A stretch of 42,500 nucleotides of DNA, from assembly GCA_016946835.1 (NCBI GenBank), contig JACVTC010000174.1:92501-135000 (forward strand). Reading direction: 5' to 3'. Under the pieces are notes generated by a model that saw only the letters and a list, made by a program, of their open reading frames with translations, made no database searches and was not told the DNA's origin. A program made the translations under genes and the position numbers. Source of the stretch: Neocallimastix lanati (nom. inval.). Taxonomy: Eukaryota > Neocallimastigomycota > Neocallimastigomycetes > Neocallimastigales > Neocallimastigaceae. This document shows positions 12,957 to 21,309 of the stretch, piece after piece (position 1 is the first letter of the stretch; every line of letters begins with the position of its first letter).

Positions 12957-13730
12957 ATGTCAACTATACGAAGAGGTCTGCGACTTTATGGTCCTGACCA
13001 TGATAAATTTGTTTTAATTTTCATTCATGATCTTGAATCTTGGACTGAAAGTAGACTATGGGAATTTTTAAGCAAAAAGATATCAAATTGTAATGAAGTT
13101 GTTCATGGAATCGTTAAAAAACACTATATTAATATGGAAAACTACTTCATCCTAAGAGTTAACTATAATAATTGTACTGATTATTTGAAGGTTATTTATT
13201 TGATTACTAAGCACTTACCTGTTAAAAGAATAAAATGGAAGATTACTTCAAGGATACGCACATTTAGCAATGTTAATCATAATAGAACCAGGTATTATTC
13301 TGAACCCTCAATCCCCATCTCTGAAAGCCTCCTGTATGCTAACCCTTTCTCGAATACTAAATATTTCAACCTCTGTATTAGCTGGAACATAAATGGTTGG
13401 AATTCTGAAAAACGTGACGGACTCACCAATTTTAATTCAATCTTTAATCCTATTTGTATTTGTCTTCAAGAAGTCGGTAATAGTTCATTCCTTAACTCCT
13501 TTTCTAACTTATATCCATTCCTTAATCATTATAGAACAGTACTGAGACGTGCGGACAAAAAAATCCCTGGTATGAGGGGCCTTTATATAGGTGTGCACTC
13601 CTCCTGCCAATTCACTAATGATGATTTTGAATATAGATATATACTCTCAGTAAATATATTCTCTTTTTGGGGTGTCAGATGTTCTTTAGGGAACATTTAC
13701 ATCCCTAGCAAAAAAACACAAAGACTCTAG
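12957..13730 (+). CDS. LINE A ORF, N-terminal part: possible RNA-binding domain and start of endonuclease
   Basis: This 257-residue frame is the first part of the LINE protein, ended early by a TAG at 13728-13730 caused by a frameshift. Residues about 15-95 alternate predicted strands and helices in the order strand-helix-strand-strand-helix-strand (KFVLIFIHDL, RLWEFLSKKI, YFILRVNY, YLKVIYLITKHL, VKRIKWK), which is compatible with an RRM-like fold, an inference only. From residue 138 the APE-like endonuclease begins: WNINGW (Asn144/Asn146) and CLQE (catalytic Glu172) are visible, followed by GNIYIPSK. The remaining endonuclease motifs lie in the next frame. The first ATG after a T-rich stretch was taken as start; frame and composition support it. 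Confidence 0.85.
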   Translation: MSTIRRGLRLYGPDHDKFVLIFIHDLESWTESRLWEFLSKKISNCNEVVHGIVKKHYINMENYFILRVNYNNCTDYLKVIYLITKHLPVKRIKWKITSRIRTFSNVNHNRTRYYSEPSIPISESLLYANPFSNTKYFNLCISWNINGWNSEKRDGLTNFNSIFNPICICLQEVGNSSFLNSFSNLYPFLNHYRTVLRRADKKIPGMRGLYIGVHSSCQFTNDDFEYRYILSVNIFSFWGVRCSLGNIYIPSKKTQRL

Positions 13731-16700
13731 AGAAAAAGCGGAAACTGATTTTGCTAATTGGCTCAAGAACCATCAGAATAACCCTTCGGCTATTGTTGGT
13801 GATTTCAACATGACTAAGCAACAACTCAAAGATCTTATTCTTAGAATTTCCCCTCAATGGTTTGTTATGGATATGGTTGGTCATCAATTTACTTGGTCTA
13901 ATGGTGGAAAGAATTCTTGTATTGATTTTATAGTAGTGAACGATAAATTAAGATATTATCTGAATATTGCTTCTGTATGCTACTCTTTTAATGACATCTC
14001 TGACCATTTACCGCTTATTCTTTCTTGTAAAAAAATATCTCCTGATGGTTTTGTTACTCCGCCTCGGGATAAACAAATTAAGTGGTCTAATCGAATTTGT
14101 AGGGATAAACGTGAAGCAATCTTCTCTCATAATAAATTCACATGTTTACTGGATGAATTTGAACATAATGATAATCTAGACTCTAATACAATGGTTAAAA
14201 AACTTCTTGACACAGCAAATAAAATAGGCGATGACATTCAAGCAAGAGTTCCTACAAATTTACAGGGTTCAGCGTTCCATTGTCCTGCTTATATTAAGAA
14301 ATTATCACATGAAAAACATTTATTTTATAAAAGGATTAAAAATTTTAAACTTAGTAATGATTTGTCTAATCTTCAAGAATTTTGTGATCTCTCAAAAGAA
14401 TATAGAGTTCTTTCTGATTATATCATTAGTATTAAAAGAAATATTAGGAATATTAGATTTAAATATTTGATTCATTCCATCGGCGAATGTTTCTTAAATA
14501 ATGATGCCCAGCGTGGTTGGTCTGGACTTAAGAAAATCTCTAAACCTTCTTACTCTCCTTCCCAATCACCTGTATACATTAAAGATAAAGAAGGTAATAT
14601 TCTAGTATCCCATGAAGATCAACTAAATCGTTTTGCAGAACACTATGAAGAACTTGCTTCTGATATAACTGGTCACAGTCTTAATGAAAATTATTGGAAA
14701 AAATTACTTAATTATTCTTCTACTCCTCAGGAATCATGGGATATTAATCAACCTATTTCCATGTCAGAAATTCATTCAACTGTTCTTTCAATGAAAAATA
14801 ACAAAGCACCTGGTCCTGATGGTATACCTACAGAATTTTTTAAAGCATTTTTTAATTCTGAGAGTAGAAATTCTTCTCAGGATGACTCTAATCAAGAGGT
14901 TACTTATTCCGATTGTGCAAAGTGTCTGTTATTACTTTTTAATAAAATTTGGGATGGTGACTTTCCTAATGAATGGAACTCTGCTTCTATTGTTTCTATT
15001 CCTAAAAAAGGGGATCTTTCAGATTGTAATAATTATCGTGGTATTTCACTCATCAATGTAGGTTTAAAAATTCTATCAAAAATTGTCACTAAAAGAATAT
15101 CGGACTATGCTTTTTCTAATGGAATAATTAGACCAGAACAGTTTGGTTTTAGAAATAAAGAAGAATGTATTAGTTTATTTGTATCCATTCGTGAAATTTG
15201 TCAAAGAAGAAAATTTAAGGATAAATTTACCTTTCTTGCCTTTCTTGACCTTAAAAAAGCTTATGATTCAGTTCCAATTTACAATATACTTACTAAACTA
15301 GATAATCTTGGTATTCGTGGTAAATGCCTTCAATTCATTACTAATCTATACCTTACCTCGAAAGCTCGTGCAAACTTTAATGGTAAACTTTCAAAAGAAT
15401 TTCCAATACACCGTGGTGTTCGCCAAGGGTGTCCTCTCTCACCTATCTTATTCAATATATTTATCAATGATATTTTTGATAAATGTAAAAGATATGGTGT
15501 GATTTCTGAAAAGAAAAAGTGTTGTGGTGGATTATTTGCTGATGATATTGTATTATTAGCTCCTACAAAATCTTCACTTAAAAACCTTTTGAATATTGCT
15601 CATGATTGGGGTATTAAAAATGAAATGACCTTTGGAATCAATAAATGCGCTACACTAGTTGTTAAACCAAAGAATTTTATTCCTTCAAGACATTATGAAA
15701 ATCCTACATTTAGACTTGGTATGAACTATATACCAAGCACTAATCAATATACATATCTTGGTATACCTTTTAATGAATCGTTGGATTTAAAACCTATTAT
15801 TGCTAAGATGAACAGTAAAATTAATTATACAGTTAACTCTTTCTTTAGATTTTTAACCAATAGGAATGTTCCTTTCTACTTTAAAACTCGTATACTAGTT
15901 TCTTTTGTCCTTAGTTCAGTTCTTTATTATGCTCCCTTACTTGGTTCAAATAAAAAGAATACTGAAAAAGCTCAAACTGCTTTTAATCGAGGTTTGTATT
16001 GGAGTTTCGGGTTTAAAAATAAAACCTCCAATACTTCAATTTACAATATGTCTAAGGAACTTTCTATACCTCCTATAGCTAGTTTTTGTGCTAAGGCGAT
16101 GATTCGATGCTTTAAAAAGTGGAAAGATTCTTCTTGTATTATTTCTCATTTAGTCAAAAATATACCTACACTTTCTCACTATTCATGGACGAAAAAAGCA
16201 CGGAGTTTAGCAGTACACAAGCACAGTAATAAACTTCCTGGAGAAATAAGGAAGTTTTACTGGGAAAATATTCATTATTCAAGCACTCCTGCGATCAGAT
16301 CTACAAAATACAAGAAATTTAAATTTGGTTTTAAAAAATTTATTCATCGTCTATCACTTAAATATTCACAATTTTCTCTTGGATTTTTTTGGATTGGACG
16401 AATTAAATGTGGATTCAAATTTGATGTAAAAACGTATGTTAAAAGTAATCTAGTATCAGAATATTGCCCAACATACTGCCCTTGTTGTGGTGAGAGTAAC
16501 AGCATACCTAGTTTTACACACTGGATACTTTTATGTCCTAAATTTGAAGAATTTAGGCAACATTTCATTCCCTTTGTTGATGAAATTTTTATTAATTTTT
16601 CTCTAATTGTTCATGAGAAATCATTGAACATTCCTGATGATAAAGAGGAAGATTTTGATGATAATATCAATTTTTACGTGCTGTGTATCCTTCTTGGCGG

Positions 16701-17043
16701 AAATGCAGTATTTGAAATCTTAAAGATCGGCTCGGGGGAAAGAAGGCGACTTATTAATAATATTTTTCAATCACCTTCGAACGAGTCTTCTTTCCCGATT
16801 TCATATTTTGTGGGGCTTGCGGAATTCCTTACTAACGTTATGCCTATTGTGATTGGTGATTTTTACACCATGATCGATATGTATAGTGTTAGACCTACCG
16901 TTGTCAAGAGTGTCGACGTCGTAACGATAAGGCAAAGAAGAAATTCTGATACAGATTCGAATGATAATTTTCATCCACATGGGGTTATCTTCGATGAATG
17001 GGAAGAGTTAGAGGCCTTTTCGTCCTCGAAGCTCATAACGTAG
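13690..17043 (+). CDS. LINE A ORF, main part: endonuclease end, reverse transcriptase, Cys/His tail
   Basis: This frame is open from 13690 (after TAG at 13687-13689) to TAG at 17041-17043 with no stop; its first ATG is at 13810, but homology starts earlier, at the frameshift, so ATG 13810 is not a natural start. It supplies the other endonuclease motifs, GDFN just before 13810 and SDHLPL (catalytic His) near 14000. The reverse transcriptase follows: NNKAPGPDGIPTEFF, IPKKGDLSDCNNYRGISL, AFLDLKKAYDSVP, RQGCPLSPILFN and the active-site FADD (TTT at 15535, Asp pair about 578-579 counted from ATG 13810). The C-terminal region has CPTYCPCC followed by HWILLCP, a Cys/His motif typical of LINE ORF2 tails. 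Joining both frames by skipping one A gives about 1361 residues. All catalytic residues I can check are present. Confidence 0.93.
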   Translation, partial: GTFTSLAKKHKDSREKAETDFANWLKNHQNNPSAIVGDFNMTKQQLKDLILRISPQWFVMDMVGHQFTWSNGGKNSCIDFIVVNDKLRYYLNIASVCYSFNDISDHLPLILSCKKISPDGFVTPPRDKQIKWSNRICRDKREAIFSHNKFTCLLDEFEHNDNLDSNTMVKKLLDTANKIGDDIQARVPTNLQGSAFHCPAYIKKLSHEKHLFYKRIKNFKLSNDLSNLQEFCDLSKEYRVLSDYIISIKRNIRNIRFKYLIHSIGECFLNNDAQRGWSGLKKISKPSYSPSQSPVYIKDKEGNILVSHEDQLNRFAEHYEELASDITGHSLNENYWKKLLNYSSTPQESWDINQPISMSEIHSTVLSMKNNKAPGPDGIPTEFFKAFFNSESRNSSQDDSNQEVTYSDCAKCLLLLFNKIWDGDFPNEWNSASIVSIPKKGDLSDCNNYRGISLINVGLKILSKIVTKRISDYAFSNGIIRPEQFGFRNKEECISLFVSIREICQRRKFKDKFTFLAFLDLKKAYDSVPIYNILTKLDNLGIRGKCLQFITNLYLTSKARANFNGKLSKEFPIHRGVRQGCPLSPILFNIFINDIFDKCKRYGVISEKKKCCGGLFADDIVLLAPTKSSLKNLLNIAHDWGIKNEMTFGINKCATLVVKPKNFIPSRHYENPTFRLGMNYIPSTNQYTYLGIPFNESLDLKPIIAKMNSKINYTVNSFFRFLTNRNVPFYFKTRILVSFVLSSVLYYAPLLGSNKKNTEKAQTAFNRGLYWSFGFKNKTSNTSIYNMSKELSIPPIASFCAKAMIRCFKKWKDSSCIISHLVKNIPTLSHYSWTKKARSLAVHKHSNKLPGEIRKFYWENIHYSSTPAIRSTKYKKFKFGFKKFIHRLSLKYSQFSLGFFWIGRIKCGFKFDVKTYVKSNLVSEYCPTYCPCCGESNSIPSFTHWILLCPKFEEFRQHFIPFVDEIFINFSLIVHEKSLNIPDDKEEDFDDNINFYVLCILLGGNAVFEILKIGSGERRRLINNIFQSPSNESSFPISYFVGLAEFLTNVMPIVIGDFYTMIDMYSVRPTVVKSVDVVTIRQRRNSDTDSNDNFHPHGVIFDEWEELEAFSSSKLIT

Positions 17044-17132
17044 TTTTTTAATATTAATATAAAAAAATTTCATGTATTTAAATTTCATGTATTTTTTAAA
17101 AAAAAATATTATTAAATAAAGTTTATTCCTAG

Positions 17133-17135
<3 letters not shown>

Positions 17136-17184
<49 letters not shown>

Positions 17185-17193
17185 AATAAAAAT
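17136..17193. repeat. LINE A poly(A) tail and right target-site duplication
   Basis: Forty-five A residues (17136-17180) are followed by ATTTAATAAAAAT at 17181-17193, the exact match of 12216-12228. Confidence 0.9.
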
Positions 17194-18060
17194 AATAATA
17201 AATACTTTAGAATTAATAAAAAAAAAAATTTTTTTTTTAAAATGTATAATTAATATTATAATTTAACCTTTGAATTATCTTTAATTATTATTCAAAAATT
17301 CTTTATTATTATTTTAATTACTTTTAAATTTTTTTTTTTTTAAGTCTATAATCATTAAATTTGGCGATTTTTTTTTTTTTTCATTTATTTTTTTATTAAA
17401 GTTTTAATATAAAAAAAAAATATTGAAATTAAAATTTTGTTTCAATAAAAAATTATATATAAATATATATAACATGATAATAATTTATTATATGTTTTAT
17501 TAAATTTTAATTACTATAAATATATGAATTATTTTAATTTAAATATTTTAAATATAATTTATTGTAGATATTTATAATAGCATATATTCAATTTATTTAA
17601 AATTTTAATTTTAATTAATCTTTTTTATATTTTTTTGTTTTTATTTAAGAAAAAATATCATATTCAAAAAAATTTTTTTTAATAATAAGCCATCCTAAAC
17701 TTATATATATATAATATATATATATATATTTTTTATAAGTATATTTTCTTCATAATTTTATTGTTAATTTTAAATTTTAATAAGATTACTAATATATTCG
17801 TAAAATTAAATTGTATTATAATAAGAACTTTTTATAGAGAAATATCAAAATCTTCTACAGTAACATATCAAAAAATATTATTTTATATTAAATTATCATA
17901 AGGAAAAAAAATATAGTAAAAAAAAAAGTTTTAAAACTTTTTTTTTTTTTTTTTTTTTTTTTCTGGCTATTCTATCTATTTATAATAAATAAATAATAAA
18001 TAAATAAATATATATATATAATATATATATTTCATATTTATTTTATATATAAAAAATAAA
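17194..18060. other. Intergenic DNA upstream of secreted-protein gene
   Basis: No gene seen. Contains T-runs (near 17330-17342 and 17939-17962) and (TA)n tracts near 17702-17730 and 18010-18030. Presumed promoter of the gene at 18061 in the last few hundred bases; no motif can be singled out. Confidence 0.6.
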
Positions 18061-18765
18061 ATGATAAATTTCATTATTGGAAGTTTATTGCTTATTTCAA
18101 GTTTTGTTTTTGCACAAAATAATCAACAACTATCAAAAAATTGTGAAAATGAATTAGCAAAATATTCTGATTGTTTGAATGAAATAGGAAAAATTAAAAC
18201 AGAGGGTATGGGAATAGGTGAAACGATGATCAGTTATTGTAATACTTTTAAATTAGAGAAATGTAAAAATTTTGTTTCTAATGTTAATTCTGCTAATTCA
18301 AATTGTATTTCAAATGAAAAGGAAAACTTAGATAGGGTAACGGCAGTGTCTATTTTAACCTTAAAAATCGCTTATTTAACCTATTGTGCAACTGATAAAG
18401 ATGGTAATACTTGTCCATTATCAAATTATTTATTATCAAATGCTAATATTCTTAAGCAATCCTATGCTTACGAACCAACAAGAGAAATGTTAGGAAATTT
18501 TAAGGAAGATTGTAGAATCAATGAATGTAATAAACGATTAATTAATCTTAAAAATATTATAGATAAAATAAAAAGTATTCTCGGAAATGGATTAGACATA
18601 ACAACCGATGATCCTGTTAATTACGAAAAATATTTAGATTATTATAAAAATAATCAATGTAGTGATATTGATGGTTCAGTTGAAAATGCAGCCATATCAC
18701 TTAAAATAATATCCTATCCATTTGTTTTAATAATAATAGCAATATCAACACTTTTACTTTATTAA
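18061..18765 (+). CDS. Secreted Cys-rich protein, probably GPI-anchored
   Basis: Single-exon gene of 234 residues. The N-terminus MINFIIGSLLLISSFVFA is a clear signal peptide with likely cleavage after Ala18 before Gln19. Ten Cys residues are spread over the mature part, mostly in pairs spaced 8-12 residues, suggesting disulfides outside the cell. The extreme C-terminus (about 216-234) is a hydrophobic stretch ending in LLLY with no basic residues after it, preceded by small residues (DGSVENAA), the layout of a GPI-attachment signal; a single membrane anchor is the alternative. I do not recognise a named family; proteins of this kind are common among fungal cell-surface proteins. No catalytic motif was seen. 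The ATG follows AAAAAATAAA, and no in-frame start lies further upstream. Confidence 0.85.
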   Translation: MINFIIGSLLLISSFVFAQNNQQLSKNCENELAKYSDCLNEIGKIKTEGMGIGETMISYCNTFKLEKCKNFVSNVNSANSNCISNEKENLDRVTAVSILTLKIAYLTYCATDKDGNTCPLSNYLLSNANILKQSYAYEPTREMLGNFKEDCRINECNKRLINLKNIIDKIKSILGNGLDITTDDPVNYEKYLDYYKNNQCSDIDGSVENAAISLKIISYPFVLIIIAISTLLLY

Positions 18766-19096
18766 ATCTGTATTTTTCATTTAAACTAGAAATAATAATA
18801 ATAGTAATATATAATAATAATAATAATAATAATAATTAATAATGATTAATAATTATTATTATGTATATTAATTTCCTTTTTTTTTTTTTTTTTTAAAAAA
18901 AAAAATTTATATATATATGATTTATATAGAAGGTAAAAAAATATTTTCCTCTATATAAAATTCATAAAAGAAAAACAAAAAATTATTACTATCTCTTAAT
19001 AAAAATTACATCATTATGCATTATAGAATTGAATTAATAATTTCTATTAAATAATCATAATTTATTTATTTTATTTCTCTTTTCTTTCTAAATAAT

Positions 19097-19132
<36 letters not shown>

Positions 19133-19595
19133 AATAATGAATAAAAGTTTTTATATTTTGACAATTATATGCTATCATTTTAATTTTTTTTTTTTTTAAT
19201 TATTATTTAGTATATAAATTTTGAATATATAAAAATAAATTTTGAATATATATTTAATAAATATTGAAAAATATAATAAATATAAATACTTATGGAAGGT
19301 AAAAATACATTACTTATTATAATTATATTGAAAAAATAAAAATAAAAATAAAATTAATAAAAAATTAATCATTCTATTATAATTTTTTCCCCTTCTTTAT
19401 AAGATTTTTTTTTTTTTATTTTAATTTTACTCATCTTTAAACTAAAAAATTATTAAAAAAAAAATTTTTTTTTTTCTTTCCATTTTTAAAAGTATAATAT
19501 AAAATATTATACTATAAAATATATTTGATATTTCATTAATTTGAAAAATAATTTTAAATTTATTATTACTTCAAAAAGCACATATATATAAAACA
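18766..19595. other. Intergenic DNA with microsatellites and first copy of a diverged duplication
   Basis: Contains (AAT)n at about 18812-18840, a T-run joined to an A-run at 18877-18905 and an A-run at 19099-19130. The part from about 19135 on resembles 19755-20370 (see the duplication entry). No coding sequence seen. Confidence 0.6.
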
Positions 19596-19599
19596 ATGT

Positions 19600-19735
19600 A
19601 AAGGAAATGTCTTTCACCCATTGGAACGGTGTGTGTCAAAAAATCCAAATCCAATGGTTTGATATCTTTAAAAGAGAGATTGACGACCCTTTTCTTCTCC
19701 TCTCTCGTTAATCCCAGTCTAAAAAAAAAAAAAAA
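19600..19735 (+). mobile_element. Short poly(A)-tailed retroposon fragment
   Basis: A GC-richer island of about 120 bp ends in CCCAGTCT followed by 15 A residues (19721-19735), closely like the CCTAGTCTA(n) end of LINE A. It contains an open frame 19607-19711 (MSFTHWNGVCQKIQIQWF and on, 34 residues) whose stop lies only nine bases before the A tail, and an 8-nt inverted repeat CCATTGGA/TCCAATGG at 19618-19625 and 19650-19657. It may be the 3' end of a truncated LINE of another family or a SINE using the LINE tail. No convincing target-site duplication was found. Confidence 0.5.
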
Positions 19736-19785
19736 TAAAATAAAAAATAATTAATAAAAACATTTATATTCTAACAACCATATGC

Positions 19786-19996
19786 TATTATTTTATTTTA
19801 TTTTATTCAATCTGTACTTTATATTCATATTTCTACTATTTTTTTTATTTTATTTTATTTTATTTTATTCAATCTGTACTTTATATTCATATTTCTACTA
19901 TTTTTTTTATTTTATTTTATTTTATTTTATTTTATTTTATTCAATCTATACTTTAATATTTATTATTCTACTATTTATTTTATTTTATTTTATTTA
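19786..19996. repeat. Minisatellite, three copies of a 62-72-bp unit
   Basis: The core TCAATCTGTACTTTATATTC recurs at 19807 and 19869, and in altered form at 19941, separated by (TTTTA)n stretches of growing length. Confidence 0.85.
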
Positions 19997-20369
19997 ATTT
20001 TTTTAAATAAAAAAAAAGTTATGTGATGTTTTTGAAAACAATTTAATGTATTTTATATTATATAATAAATTTTAAATATATATATTCAATAAATATTGAA
20101 AAGTGTTGTAAATATAAATGCTACTGAAAAGTAAAAAATACATTACTTTTTATAATTAGGTTGAAAAAATAAAAAAAATCTATGAGAATAATTACAATTT
20201 TCTCTTTTCTTTACAATTTTTTTTTAATCTTTAAACTAAAAAAACAATTTATTTAATTTAAAAATTATTAAATTATTTTTATTTTATTTTTTTTTTTATT
20301 TTTTTTTTTAAAGTTAACACTATAATAATAAATATTTCAAATTTATTTTTACTTCAAATAGCTTTTTTA

Positions 20370-20662
20370 ACTAAATTAAAATAGATAAATATTTATTAAT
20401 TTTTATACATTTAATTGAAAAATATAATTATATTAATAATGTTCAAAAGAAAATGATAATAAATTTTAGTTTTTTACCAAATATATTTCATTTAAATTTC
20501 TGATAAAAATTCTTTTTTTTTTTTAAAAAAAGAAAAAAAAAGGAAAAAGAATTCTTAAAATAGTAATAAATGTATCTATATTTTTTAGAAATGCTATATA
20601 ACTATTTATTTAAATATAAATTTAATAATAAAAAGTAAGTTCACTTTAATTAGAACTAATCA

Positions 20663-20693
<31 letters not shown>

Positions 20694-21077
20694 AGTATTA
20701 TTACTATTATTATTATTATTATATTTAAAAACTATAACTTTTATATAATTATTAATTTTAATTCTGTAAATTGAATCTCCAATAAATAAATTTATACCAA
20801 AATATATAATATATTATTATATATTAGAATATACAATGATTATATTTTTACAACATTAATTCTCTAATAATAATAATTATCTTTATATATTAAATTATTG
20901 ACAGGTATTTTAATATAATAAAATAATATATAATAAAATAAAAAATTAAACTTTTTAAAATTATATATTTATTTTACTATTTAATTTATTAATTACCTAT
21001 GCTTTAGTATTTAAAATTAATGAAATTATATAAATGTCATTTTTAAAAATTATGATTATGATATAAAAAAAAAAAAA
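20370..21077. other. Intergenic A+T-rich DNA
   Basis: Nothing recognised. Contains a T-run near 20667-20693, (TAT)n near 20697-20720 and an A-run near 21065-21079. Confidence 0.6.
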
Positions 21078-21245
21078 AAGGATATCTTATGATAAAGTCT
21101 CTATCATTTAACTGGAAGTATGCTCTGTTATTGGAAAGTTCTTTGATCTACTAAAAAAAAGAACTTTGCTACTAAAGAGGCTAAATCTTGTATTTATAAA
21201 TTAAACCCAAGTTAATTAATCGGTGGTCTTATCAAAATTTTTTTT
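21078..21245 (+). other. Unexplained GC-richer island, possible structured RNA or gene fossil
   Basis: About 160 bp stand out by composition from pure A+T DNA on both sides. A hairpin is visible: AAAGTTCTTT and AAAGAACTTT around a 12-nt loop (about 21136-21167). A smaller stem TGATA/TATCA precedes it. A T-run follows at about 21239-21247, which could end a polymerase III transcript. Alternatively the two frames reading SLSFNWKYALLLESSLIY and NFATKEAKSCIYKLNPS look protein-like, separated by a frameshift, so it may be a fossil of a coding sequence. The strand is arbitrary. It matches no tRNA, snRNA or snoRNA that I can recognise. Confidence 0.3.
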
Positions 21246-21309
21246 TCCCTTTTTTAATAATTAATTTTTAAAATTCATTTGACCAAGAATTTTATGTTAA
21301 CAGGATTTA

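Larger units (their letters stand above)
12229..17180 (+). mobile_element. Full-length LINE (non-LTR) retrotransposon, copy A
   Basis: The element starts with CCCC at 12229, after the left target-site repeat. It has a leader of about 730 bp, a coding region 12957-17043, a short 3' UTR with AATAAA at 17115-17120, the end sequence TTATTCCTAGTCTA and 45 A residues (17136-17180). There are no long terminal repeats. A perfect 13-bp duplication flanks it, which shows that the 5' end is the true insertion boundary and that the copy is young. The encoded protein has the order endonuclease (exonuclease-endonuclease-phosphatase fold), reverse transcriptase and Cys/His tail, as in L1-, Tad- and Jockey-like lineages; I cannot assign the clade by eye. 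Relatives lie at 25574-29012. The single defect is one extra A at 13710-13716. Confidence 0.95.
19135..20370. repeat. Diverged direct duplication (about 19135-19590 and 19755-20370)
   Basis: Several collinear blocks recur: ATATGCTAT at 19168 and 19781; AATAAATATTGAAAA with AAATATAAAT following, near 19256 and 20089; AAATACATTACTT near 19302 and 20146; TCTTTAAACTAAAAAA near 19434 and 20228; TTACTTCAAA near 19566 and 20350. The second copy is interrupted by the minisatellite at 19786-19996, and the retroposon at about 19600-19735 lies between the copies. Confidence 0.6.

Noticed and set aside
13690-13730. Canonical -1 slippery site as cause of the LINE frame change
   Set aside because: The frame needed is reached by skipping one A (+1), not by stepping back one base, so the usual -1 heptamer logic does not fit.
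13810-13812. ATG at 13810 as a genuine start of a second LINE protein
   Set aside because: Endonuclease homology continues upstream in the same frame to the A-run; starting here would cut the domain before its GDFN motif is complete.
12229-17180. LTR retrotransposon or endogenous virus
   Set aside because: No long terminal repeats, no gag, protease or integrase; poly(A) tail and APE-type endonuclease define a LINE.
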